From: Planctomycetota bacterium
Lineage (GTDB): Bacteria; Planctomycetota; Planctomycetia; Pirellulales; Pirellulaceae
DNA: 64,000 nt
Direction: 5' to 3'
Assembly (NCBI GenBank): GCA_016872775.1
Contig: VGZA01000013.1
Span: 1-64,000 of the forward strand
Positions 27,987-35,585 of this stretch are shown in pieces. The number at the start of each line of letters is the position of its first letter. Position 1 is the stretch's first letter. The translations under genes and the position numbers were made by a program. The notes beneath the pieces are model-generated. The model saw only the letters and a list, made by a program, of their open reading frames with translations. It ran no database searches and had not been told where the DNA came from.

Positions 27987-28829
27987 GTGCCGATAGCCGT
28001 CACCTGCCCGCAATGCGGTCGTAATCATCAAGCTCCTGATTCTCTCGCCGGCAAAGCAGCAAAGTGCCCCTGCGGGGCCGCGATGACCATTCCGATGCCT
28101 TCGTCGGCGGCCGCCGCCCCTACGGCCCCGGTCGTATTCGACCCTAGCATGCCCACGACGGTGATGTGCCGCTGCTTCAAATGCCATGAGGAGCATGTGC
28201 TGCCGATCCAGTATGCCGGGAAGCAGGCCAACTGCCCGAAATGCGGACAGCTGATCGTCATTCCCTTTCCAAAAGGCATGCAGCGGCCGAACACGCTGCT
28301 GGACGAGCTCACCGAGAACGACTGGAATAAGGCACTCAATCCCAATGCGGGCAAAGCCGTCGAAAAAAACCTGCATGGCAACCAGCTGGATGAATTCGCA
28401 AAAAAGATCCTGGCTGAAGGAGCGGACGAATTCCGCGGTACTCCGCGCACCGTCTACCTGCTGCTGATCGTCCCTGCCTACATCAATATCGCGTTGATGA
28501 TCGCCTGGATCGTGACGATCCTGTTTTTCGCCGATGAGGTCCCAGAAAAGCTGAAGCTGCAGTCAACCGTCCAGATGATCGTGGCAGGTGTGGCGATCTT
28601 CTTCGATATTTTCATCATTATCGCTGGCGAGTTCGTCCGTAAGGGCCACAAAGCGGGCAAAGTCATGTCGATCCTGGGCGCCGTCTGCACGCTGCTGTTC
28701 ACGCTTTGCGGTTTGATCTTCGCCATCCTGCTGGTCTTGAAAATCAACAATCCGGCCATGACGCGATACTACAGCGCCATGGAATCCAAACGCGCCCGAA
28801 GACGGGCCGAAACAAGCGGGAAGAAGTAG
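27987..28829 (+). CDS. Zinc-ribbon membrane protein
   Basis: The 280-residue product starts with GTG after GGAGGGG. Two zinc-ribbon-like modules lead: CPQCG with CPCG at residues 7-33, and CRCFKC with CPKCG at about 60-87. A soluble linker follows, then three hydrophobic segments (about 153-178, 192-212 and 228-252) and a basic tail (KRARRRAETSGKK). Double N-terminal ribbons before membrane segments are common among planctomycete proteins of unknown function. No partner is evident: the upstream DUF1854 gene is 124 bp away and the next gene is convergent. Confidence 0.82.
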   Translation: MPIAVTCPQCGRNHQAPDSLAGKAAKCPCGAAMTIPMPSSAAAAPTAPVVFDPSMPTTVMCRCFKCHEEHVLPIQYAGKQANCPKCGQLIVIPFPKGMQRPNTLLDELTENDWNKALNPNAGKAVEKNLHGNQLDEFAKKILAEGADEFRGTPRTVYLLLIVPAYINIALMIAWIVTILFFADEVPEKLKLQSTVQMIVAGVAIFFDIFIIIAGEFVRKGHKAGKVMSILGAVCTLLFTLCGLIFAILLVLKINNPAMTRYYSAMESKRARRRAETSGKK

Positions 28830-28903
28830 GAACGGGGAACCGGGAATCGGGAACTGGGGCAGGGCGCAGCCGGCTTTGGATTCCGTCAACCCGTAACCCA
28901 GAA

Positions 28904-29662
28904 TTACTCCGGCGCGGTCACCGCGCGGCGCAGGGCGCGAATGTTGAGGAACTCCACGCACAACGAAAAGATCATCGCGAAATAGATATATCCCTTGTTG
29001 ATCTCCGCGCCGACACCCTCGGAGACCAAAGTGACGCCGATCAGAATCAGGAAACTGAGCGCCAACATTTTCACGGTGGGATGGCGATCGACAAATCGGC
29101 TGACCGGACCGGCGAATACCACCATCGCCACGGTCGCCAGAATGACAGCGATAATCATCACCCACAGCTCCTTTGCCATGCCCACGGCGGTGATGACTGA
29201 ATCGAGTGAGAAGACGATATCGAGGATGGCAATATGCACGATCACACTGCCGAAGCTGGCCGCGGGTGTCGGCTTTTTCGTCGACTTGCTTGACTCCATT
29301 CGCTCGTGAATTTCGTGGACACTCTTCACCAACAGGAAGAGTCCCCCACCCACGAGGATCAGGTCCCGCACCGATACATCGACGATGTGGTGGCGTGTCG
29401 ACTCATCAACCTGTAGCGATTCCAGCAGGCCGGTCAAAACGGTCAGGTGCAGGAACGGCTCTTTCAGATTGAGAATAAACGACAGGCTGCACAGCAGCAG
29501 AATGCGTGTGACCAACGCCAGCGCGAGCCCGATCTTGCGGCCGGCGTCCTGGCGTTCGGGGGGCAGCTTGGCAGCTTGAATCGCGATAAAGACGAGGTTG
29601 TCGATCCCCAGCACCACTTCCATTACCGAAAGGGCCAGAAGCGCCAGCAAGTTATTCCCCAT
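28904..29662 (-). CDS. TerC-family integral membrane protein
   Basis: This 252-residue protein has about seven hydrophobic segments. The TerC hallmark acidic motifs sit in membrane helices: EVVLGIDNLVFIA near residue 15 and DIVFSLDSVITAVGM near 148. A charged loop with KSTKKPTP separates the halves. TerC proteins are linked to tellurite resistance and to metal, notably manganese, homeostasis and metalation of exported proteins. The ATG follows an AGGCGAGG motif. It is a single gene on the minus strand, with no other ter genes near. Confidence 0.93.
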   Translation of the reverse strand: MGNNLLALLALSVMEVVLGIDNLVFIAIQAAKLPPERQDAGRKIGLALALVTRILLLCSLSFILNLKEPFLHLTVLTGLLESLQVDESTRHHIVDVSVRDLILVGGGLFLLVKSVHEIHERMESSKSTKKPTPAASFGSVIVHIAILDIVFSLDSVITAVGMAKELWVMIIAVILATVAMVVFAGPVSRFVDRHPTVKMLALSFLILIGVTLVSEGVGAEINKGYIYFAMIFSLCVEFLNIRALRRAVTAPE

Positions 29663-29742
29663 TTGTTCGCACCTCGCCTTGCATTCCTTTTCAAGGTGCC
29701 AAACTTAGCAGAATTGTGCGCGGCGACAAGTTAGTCTGGTGC

Positions 29743-30810
29743 TCAGTCGGTAATCAGGAAACTGCCGTTGTCGGCAACGGGAATCAGTGGCAGTCCGGCG
29801 TAACCCGACACATTCTCGGTGGCTGCCTTGCCACCGAAGGAGAACACGAGTCCCAGCGACAGATTCCAGGTTTCCTGAAGGACGCCGGCATTGCCCGACG
29901 CAGCGCTGGGGGCAACATAAGTCAGGCCGCCAAAAAACGCGGTCGACTCGCTCAACGGGGCACGCACGTCAAATCCAAACAGCCAGTCACCAACGTCGGC
30001 TCGATTCACAAATCCGAGAAACAGATTCGTATCGGCGCCCCAATCCCAGTGTTTGTGCCAGAAGCCGGTGCATTGGTCCATCGGCTTCGCCGTCGTCCCG
30101 GGATTGCCGGGCGTAAGGAAGGTCAATGCGTTGCCGGGCTGCGCACCCCAGGAGGCGCGAATCCCGATTTCGTGGCATTCATTGATCGCGTACCCAATCT
30201 GGCCTCGAAACTGCCCCATCGTGAAATCCTGGGCCAGAAATCCCCATTGATCGGTGACCAGTTCATCGAAGACGATTCCCCAACTGATCGGAACGTCCGA
30301 GCAGATATCGCTCCGTTGATAGACGCCGGCTGTTACGAAGAACTGCTTTTCCCAGGGCGACGCCGGAACGATTCCGCCCAGGTTGAATCGCCCTTTCCAG
30401 TCGTAGCCGCCGTAACCCAGTCCGAACTGTCCACGGATCGAGGATTCGCCAAGACGAAATCCCGAGTTGAATCCCATCCGGGCGCCCAGCGAATTGTCGA
30501 GGCTACCCAGGGTGCCGGTCGCGTCACCGATGTTCTTGAACGAGTCGACGAACAAGAAGCCCTCCGTGTTGTCCCAGAGGTCGCCGAGCCAAGTATCGCA
30601 GACGTTACTTGAACCGTATCGAACCGCGCCCTGGCAATCATGCCAGTAATTCGTGGATCCACACGGGCTGCCGCTTCTGTTGCAGTCGGAGCAAAAGCCT
30701 GCGGCGGCGACCTGCGAATCCTCGATGTCGTAGTTGAAACCGTCGGCGGCAACGGCCGTCACCGGAAGCAACAGAGCGGGAATCAAGATACCGATCCAAT
30801 GGCGTAGCAT
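29743..30810 (-). CDS. Outer-membrane beta-barrel-like protein
   Basis: The product has 355 residues from ATG 30810, giving a signal peptide (MLRHWIGILIPALLLPVTAVA). The longer open frame to 30930 is rejected because it would hide this signal. The mature N-terminus has six Cys (CSDCNRSGSPC and following). The rest is Gly- and aromatic-rich with alternating strands such as SSIRGQFGLGYGGYDW and FRGQIGYAINECHEIGIRASWG, ending in a Gly-rich strand (LSLGLVFSFGG). This suggests an outer-membrane barrel of 12-16 strands. I cannot name the family with certainty. The gene stands alone behind a long leader region with palindromes further upstream. Confidence 0.75.
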   Translation of the reverse strand: MLRHWIGILIPALLLPVTAVAADGFNYDIEDSQVAAAGFCSDCNRSGSPCGSTNYWHDCQGAVRYGSSNVCDTWLGDLWDNTEGFLFVDSFKNIGDATGTLGSLDNSLGARMGFNSGFRLGESSIRGQFGLGYGGYDWKGRFNLGGIVPASPWEKQFFVTAGVYQRSDICSDVPISWGIVFDELVTDQWGFLAQDFTMGQFRGQIGYAINECHEIGIRASWGAQPGNALTFLTPGNPGTTAKPMDQCTGFWHKHWDWGADTNLFLGFVNRADVGDWLFGFDVRAPLSESTAFFGGLTYVAPSAASGNAGVLQETWNLSLGLVFSFGGKAATENVSGYAGLPLIPVADNGSFLITD

Positions 30811-31252
30811 CGAGGCCCCCCCCCAACATACGTACTGGATCACGGGTAGTCCGGATGCGCCGGAGACGAGTCCTGCGACTACATCGAGTCCCTTGCCCGT
30901 GCCATCGCAGGACTTATCGAACCGGCGCATTCGTTAAGTTCAATACAACCATTGCGATCGGAACATCTCCCCCAACTTGCCGATGTTGTAGCCCGAAACT
31001 TGTAGCCCGAAACTCGTTTCGGGGGTGTCGCTTCCCGAAACTCGTTTCGGGCTAAAAGTTCCGAGGTCCGACTACCCCTCACAAGGAACTTGGACGGCAG
31101 GGTAGATTACAGAAATTGCCTCGGATTGAAATTGCCTGGGAACGCCCGCTGTTAAGCGTGATCGGAATTTGTTTCAATCTGCAGTTTCTCAGTGGGGCCT
31201 GGAGTCGACGGTCGCCTGGGATCGGATCGCCCCAAGGAAAGGAACGGAAAGA
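30811..31252. other. Divergent intergenic region upstream of gltA
   Basis: This 442-bp region lies between the barrel gene (minus) and citrate synthase (plus). It holds a run of nine C at about 30815-30825 upstream of the barrel gene and two perfect palindromes at 31006-31051. No coding content is seen. Promoters for both genes are expected here, but none stands out. Confidence 0.6.
30987..31053. repeat. Tandem palindromes CCCGAAAC-TC-GTTTCGGG
   Basis: The 18-base perfect palindrome occurs at 31006-31023 and again at 31034-31051. In addition TGTAGCCCGAAACT is directly repeated at 30987-31000 and 31001-31014. The repeats are extragenic and look like a REP-type element, or a strong hairpin in the leader of one of the divergent genes. 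Confidence 0.85.
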
Positions 31253-32542
31253 ATGTCGAGCCCTGCCAAACTAAGGTATGGAGACAAGGAATTCGAATTG
31301 CCTGTGGTGGTCGGTACCGAAAATGAGACGGCACTCGACATCAGCAAGTTGCGGGCGGAATCGGGCTTGATCACGCTCGACGAAGGTTACGTCAACACGG
31401 GGGCGGTGGCCAGTTCGATCACATTCCTGGACGGTGAAGCGGGCATCCTGCGTTATCGGGGGTACCCGGTGGAAGTGGTCGCCGACCAGTGCGACTTCCT
31501 TGAGACCAGTTATCTGCTGATCTACGGCACCCTGCCGACCCAGAAGCAACTCGAAGAGTTCCGCTGTTCGATCCAGCACCATACGATGCTGCACGAGGAT
31601 ATGAAGTCGTTTTACAACGGCGTTCCTCGGGATGCGCACCCGATGGCGATCCTGTCGTCGGTTGTGGGAGCCTTGTCGACGTTCTATCAGGATTCGTTGA
31701 ATCCCCATGACTCTCGGCAGGTCGAGATCTCGATCCACCGCCTGTTGGCGAAACTGCCGACCATTGCCGCCTACAGTTTCAAGAAATCGGTTGGCCAGCC
31801 GTTCATTTATCCCCGCAACAATCTCCCGTACTGCGAGAACTTTCTGCACATGATGTTCGCGGTACCTTGCGAGGATTACGAAGTCGATCCCGATTTTGTA
31901 CGAGCACTCGAATTACTGCTGATTGTGCATGCGGATCACGAGCAGAACTGCAGCACGTCCACGGTGCGCATGGTTGGATCGTCCAACGCGAATCTGTTCG
32001 CATCGATTTCCGCGGGCATTTGCGCGCTGTGGGGGCCGCTGCACGGAGGCGCGAATGAAGCCTGCGTGAACATGCTGGAGCAGATCATCGCCGACGGCGG
32101 GGACGTGAAAAAGTATGTCGCGATGGCGAAGGACAAGAAGAGCGGCTTCCGGTTGATGGGGTTCGGCCATCGCGTTTACAAGAACTACGATCCGCGCGCG
32201 AAACTGATCAAACACCAGTGCGATCGTCTGCTGGCCAAATTGTCGCTGAAGGATCCGTTGTTTGACGTTGCGCAGGAACTGGAGCAGGTTGCGTTGAGCG
32301 ATCCTTACTTCATCGAGAAGAAACTCTATCCCAACGTCGATTTTTACTCGGGGGTCATCTACCGGGCGATCGGCATCCCCGTGCAGATGTTCACCGTATT
32401 ATTCGCGATGGGGCGTTTGCCAGGCTGGATCGCCCATTGGGTGGAGATGCAGCGATCGGAAACCACCCGCATCTGCCGACCGCGTCAGGTCTATGTCGGC
32501 GAGAAGCTGCGCCCGTTCGTGTCCGTGAAAGACCGTGGTTGA
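31253..32542 (+). CDS. gltA: Citrate synthase (type II)
   Basis: This 429-residue enzyme condenses oxaloacetate and acetyl-CoA to citrate, the entry step of the TCA cycle. The start is ATG 31253 after AAGGAAAGGAACGGAAAG. Catalytic elements are visible: HADHEQNCSTSTVR near 237, GPLHGGANEA near 265 (catalytic His), MGFGHRVYKNYDPR near 305 (second His) and NVDFYSGVIYRAIG near 364 (catalytic Asp). The length and N-terminal domain fit the gram-negative hexameric type, which is often NADH-regulated. It is a single-gene unit. Confidence 0.96.
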   Translation: MSSPAKLRYGDKEFELPVVVGTENETALDISKLRAESGLITLDEGYVNTGAVASSITFLDGEAGILRYRGYPVEVVADQCDFLETSYLLIYGTLPTQKQLEEFRCSIQHHTMLHEDMKSFYNGVPRDAHPMAILSSVVGALSTFYQDSLNPHDSRQVEISIHRLLAKLPTIAAYSFKKSVGQPFIYPRNNLPYCENFLHMMFAVPCEDYEVDPDFVRALELLLIVHADHEQNCSTSTVRMVGSSNANLFASISAGICALWGPLHGGANEACVNMLEQIIADGGDVKKYVAMAKDKKSGFRLMGFGHRVYKNYDPRAKLIKHQCDRLLAKLSLKDPLFDVAQELEQVALSDPYFIEKKLYPNVDFYSGVIYRAIGIPVQMFTVLFAMGRLPGWIAHWVEMQRSETTRICRPRQVYVGEKLRPFVSVKDRG

Positions 32543-32592
32543 GACCGTCGCTCGGCATCGCCACGATCCGAGACGGCCCGTTGATCGCATGG

Positions 32593-33243
32593 TCAGCGAG
32601 CAACGAACCATTCCAGCCGTTTCAGGACGTAGATACCAGACGGATCATATTCGAGCTGCACGCTGAACAGTTCGTTGCTGCCCCAGAATGCCAGTACAGG
32701 CTTGGAAGCGTCGTCCGACTGGCGGTAGACGCGCGGGGGCGCGAATTGATCCATGAACCGGCGTCGATCGAGTTGATCTTTGCTCATCAATAATCGCGAG
32801 ACCACATCGCGCAAGGTGCGCGCGGCGTAGCAGGGATCCCACCATTGGGTTGCCAGGACGTGATGATCGAACGGCGGCTTGCCGCGCGCTTCGGCGCGAA
32901 AGTCGTTCTCCACCGCGGTGAAGATTTCGTCCAGCAGCAGTCGCTTGGAAATCCACTGACCTGGGTCGATCGCTTCCAGCACGGGCAGCTCCAGGTACTG
33001 TCGCGCCGCCAGTTCGTGCAGTCGCTCGAACTCGGGCTTGAGAATGGACTCACCCAGGGCTTCAATCTTCAGCAGCACGTCGTTCTGGGAACCGGCGCCG
33101 CGCGGGTCGACCCCGACGCCCAGGTGGACTTCGGTAAGAAAGTGCCGCAGCACGGTTTCCGGCAGCTCCGACCCCTTAGGTGGGGCCGCCGCCACCGGCA
33201 GCAGGCAAATCAGGAATCCGAACGCAAGTGAGCAGACGGTCAT
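32593..33243 (-). CDS. Exported hypothetical protein
   Basis: This 216-residue protein has a signal peptide (MTVCSLAFGFLICLLPVAAA). The mature part is mixed helical and charged, with HFLTEVHLGVGVDPRGAG, LLDEIFTAVENDFRAEA, WWDPCYAARTLRDVVSRLL and FWGSNELFSVQLEYDPSG. It is not recognised. Its ATG lies 4 bp after the stop of the AAA ATPase gene upstream, so the two are co-transcribed and may work together across the inner membrane. Confidence 0.72.
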   Translation of the reverse strand: MTVCSLAFGFLICLLPVAAAPPKGSELPETVLRHFLTEVHLGVGVDPRGAGSQNDVLLKIEALGESILKPEFERLHELAARQYLELPVLEAIDPGQWISKRLLLDEIFTAVENDFRAEARGKPPFDHHVLATQWWDPCYAARTLRDVVSRLLMSKDQLDRRRFMDQFAPPRVYRQSDDASKPVLAFWGSNELFSVQLEYDPSGIYVLKRLEWFVAR

Positions 33244-33247
33244 CGGA

Positions 33248-34609
33248 TCATAGCCCCGCGAAGTAATTGTGTGCGACGACGTCCATCGCCTCAGGGGTCA
33301 TCGCCGGGGGCACGTCGTGGAATTCACACAAGGTGCGAATCTGTTCAACAAGGTCGCGGGCGTGGCAGAACCGGAACGGTCGTCCCTTTCCGGTAAAGTG
33401 CCGAACCAGAAGATGGTCGTAACAGTCGGCGTCAAAACGCACGCCCAGTTCCAGGGCCGCGGACTCGAACAGCTTTCGGAACTCCTCCGTCGTCGGGTTC
33501 GTCATCGAAATCTTGTACGGCAGCCGCCGCAGGAATGCGTCATCAAATACCTGTTTGGGTTCCAGGTTGGTGGCGAAGACGAGCATCGAATCGAACGGGA
33601 TCTGGATCTGCCGACCGGAAGGCAGCGACACCAGATCAAATCGTTTCTCCAGCGGCACGATGAATCGATTCAGCAGGTCGCTGGCGCTGATGCGCTGGCG
33701 TCCAAAGTCATCGATGACCAGCACGCCGCCATTACTCTTCAGTTGCAGTGGCGCTTCGTTGACCCCGCGCGACGGATTGAAGATCACGTCGAGGTGCTCC
33801 AGCGTCAATTCGCCGCCAACGACAATCGTTGGCCTCTGCACGCACACCCAGCGGCGATCGATTCGCGAGGCTGTGATGAGCTGCTGGCGGGGCGGTGTCT
33901 GAACCTCGACGTGCGACGACGGATCAAACAACCGGATAATCTCGCCGGCTACAGAGATCGCTCGCGGAATCCAGATCGTATCGCCCACGGTTCGGACCAG
34001 GCGCTCGGCCACGCTGGACTTGCCGTTTCCCGACGGTCCATAGAGGAAAAGCCCCCGCGCGGCACCAATCGCCTGACCGATCTGATAGAGCTTGGCGTCG
34101 CTCAACAGCAGATCGCGATACGCGTGGCGCACCGCGGCGATCCGTGTGCGGACGAATTGGAACGACTGTGCTCGGACGCTGGCCACGTAGGCGTCGAATG
34201 CCACCGGGGCGGAACCGCAGTAGGTGCAATGTTCGCTCAACCGGCGGGCTCGATCTTGACCTTGCGAAGTCAGTTCGTAGTTGAAATCGCCCACGACCGA
34301 GGTGTTGTGGTACTGCAAAAAGAGTTGCTGCTTCAAACTGCGGAGCAGTTCCTGGGCGAGCCCGAATGGCAGCTTCAGTTGCTCGGCGATGTTCCGGCCG
34401 GTTGCCTGACCGGCGCTCAGGAGGTAGCGCAGCGCGATGGCGGAAACCTCGTTCGGGCTGATGCCCGACTCTTCCCAGCTCTCGGGTTCCCGTGGCACGA
34501 ACGCTTCAGTGGGTTCATTCGGGCGACGGTCAGGTTGAGTCGCGGGAACAATGCCGGAGCAAACGGCCGCATCGGGAACGGCAAAGGCGGTATCGGTTGT
34601 GCTGTTCAT
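33248..34609 (-). CDS. AAA ATPase with winged-helix-like N-terminal region
   Basis: The product has 453 residues from ATG 34609; the open frame upstream to 34771 lacks conserved content. An N-terminal disordered stretch (1-45) is followed by a probable winged helix (about 50-135, with GRNIAEQLKLPFGLAQELLRSL). A CTYCGS segment follows, then an ATPase domain with Walker A GPSGNGKSS near 193, Walker B VLVIDDFGRQ near 297, sensor VFATNLEP and arginine-rich AFLRRLPYKI. It resembles ATPases widespread in planctomycetes with no assigned role. It is co-transcribed with a small exported protein and divergent from NatA. Confidence 0.82.
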   Translation of the reverse strand: MNSTTDTAFAVPDAAVCSGIVPATQPDRRPNEPTEAFVPREPESWEESGISPNEVSAIALRYLLSAGQATGRNIAEQLKLPFGLAQELLRSLKQQLFLQYHNTSVVGDFNYELTSQGQDRARRLSEHCTYCGSAPVAFDAYVASVRAQSFQFVRTRIAAVRHAYRDLLLSDAKLYQIGQAIGAARGLFLYGPSGNGKSSVAERLVRTVGDTIWIPRAISVAGEIIRLFDPSSHVEVQTPPRQQLITASRIDRRWVCVQRPTIVVGGELTLEHLDVIFNPSRGVNEAPLQLKSNGGVLVIDDFGRQRISASDLLNRFIVPLEKRFDLVSLPSGRQIQIPFDSMLVFATNLEPKQVFDDAFLRRLPYKISMTNPTTEEFRKLFESAALELGVRFDADCYDHLLVRHFTGKGRPFRFCHARDLVEQIRTLCEFHDVPPAMTPEAMDVVAHNYFAGL

Positions 34610-34760
34610 GATGATTGTGGGGGATCGCAAGGCGTGAGGGTGTAATCTACGCAGCCATCCCAACCGTACGCCATCTTTTTGCGACAGGCAAATCCGCCAC
34701 AATCGGTTTGTAAGCAGCGATTTTTGTCGATCCTCGGCTGACGGGTTGGGCTCGGACACT

Positions 34761-34786
34761 TGAATCGGCACGAAGTGTGATATAAG
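34761..34786 (+). promoter_or_regulatory. Weak candidate promoter upstream of natA-like gene
   Basis: TTGAAT near 34760 and an extended -10 (TGA then TATAAG, 34781-34786) are separated by about 15 bases, shorter than ideal. A start here would give an almost leaderless mRNA for ATG 34794, although an AAGGGCAGG stretch between the two could serve as a ribosome site. Low confidence. Confidence 0.22.
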
Positions 34787-34793
34787 GGCAGGA

Positions 34794-35561
34794 ATGATTC
34801 ACGTCCAGCAGCTCACAAAAGCTTACGCCGACCTCAAACGGGGGCAGTTTCTGGCGGTGTCCGGTGTGACGTTTCAGGCGACCGCCGGGCAGATCTTCGG
34901 ACTGCTCGGCCCGAACGGGGCCGGCAAAACGACCGTCTTGCGGATCTTGAGTACGATTCTCCGCCCGACCAGTGGCACGGCGATCATCAACGGCTACGAC
35001 CTGCGTACGCAACCTGCCTTGATCCGGCACCAGATCGGATTCGTATCGACCAACACGGCCGTCTACGATCGGATGACGGCGTGGGAAATGGTCGAGTATT
35101 TCGGACGATTGTACGGATTGGCGGACGATGAACTTCGCGAGCGGATGGAGCGGATTTTTTTGCGATTGCAGATGAACGATTTTCGGGACCAGGTCGGCGC
35201 GAAGATGTCGACCGGCATGAAGCAGAAAGTCTCGATTGCTCGAGCGATCGTCCATGACCCGCCTGTCCTGATCTTCGACGAAGCGACGGTGGGACTTGAT
35301 GTGCTGGTCGCCCGGGCACTGCTCAAGACCGTGATGGAGCTCCGCGAGCAGGGAAAGTGCATCGTGTTTTCCACGCATATCATGCGCGAGGCCGAGCGGC
35401 TTTGTGATAAGATCGCGATCATGTATCGCGGCCACATTCTCTCCGAGGGCTCGTTGCCGGAATTGCTTGAAAGGTACCATGAAACCGACTTGGAAGAACT
35501 GTTCTTCCGTCTTTTGACCGATTACGATGCGGCACCAGCGCTGGCAGGCAATCCGCGCTAA
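34794..35561 (+). CDS. ABC transporter ATP-binding protein (NatA-type)
   Basis: This 255-residue ATPase has Walker [11 protein letters not shown] near 42, the Q-loop region [12 protein letters not shown], the signature [13 protein letters not shown] near 140, Walker [13 protein letters not shown] and an H-loop [11 protein letters not shown]. The variant signature (STGM) and [13 protein letters not shown] match the NatA sodium-exporter-like branch. It energises the permease encoded 25 bp downstream. Substrate unknown; Na+ efflux is the family precedent only. Confidence 0.92.
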   Translation: MIHVQQLTKAYADLKRGQFLAVSGVTFQATAGQIFGLLGPNGAGKTTVLRILSTILRPTSGTAIINGYDLRTQPALIRHQIGFVSTNTAVYDRMTAWEMVEYFGRLYGLADDELRERMERIFLRLQMNDFRDQVGAKMSTGMKQKVSIARAIVHDPPVLIFDEATVGLDVLVARALLKTVMELREQGKCIVFSTHIMREAERLCDKIAIMYRGHILSEGSLPELLERYHETDLEELFFRLLTDYDAAPALAGNPR

Positions 35562-35585
35562 ACCGGGTAAGGCGGAATAAGATTT

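Noticed and set aside
34610-34771. N-terminal extension of the AAA ATPase to 34771
   Set aside because: The added residues are basic and not conserved-looking, and they would occupy the divergent promoter region; ATG 34609 is preferred.
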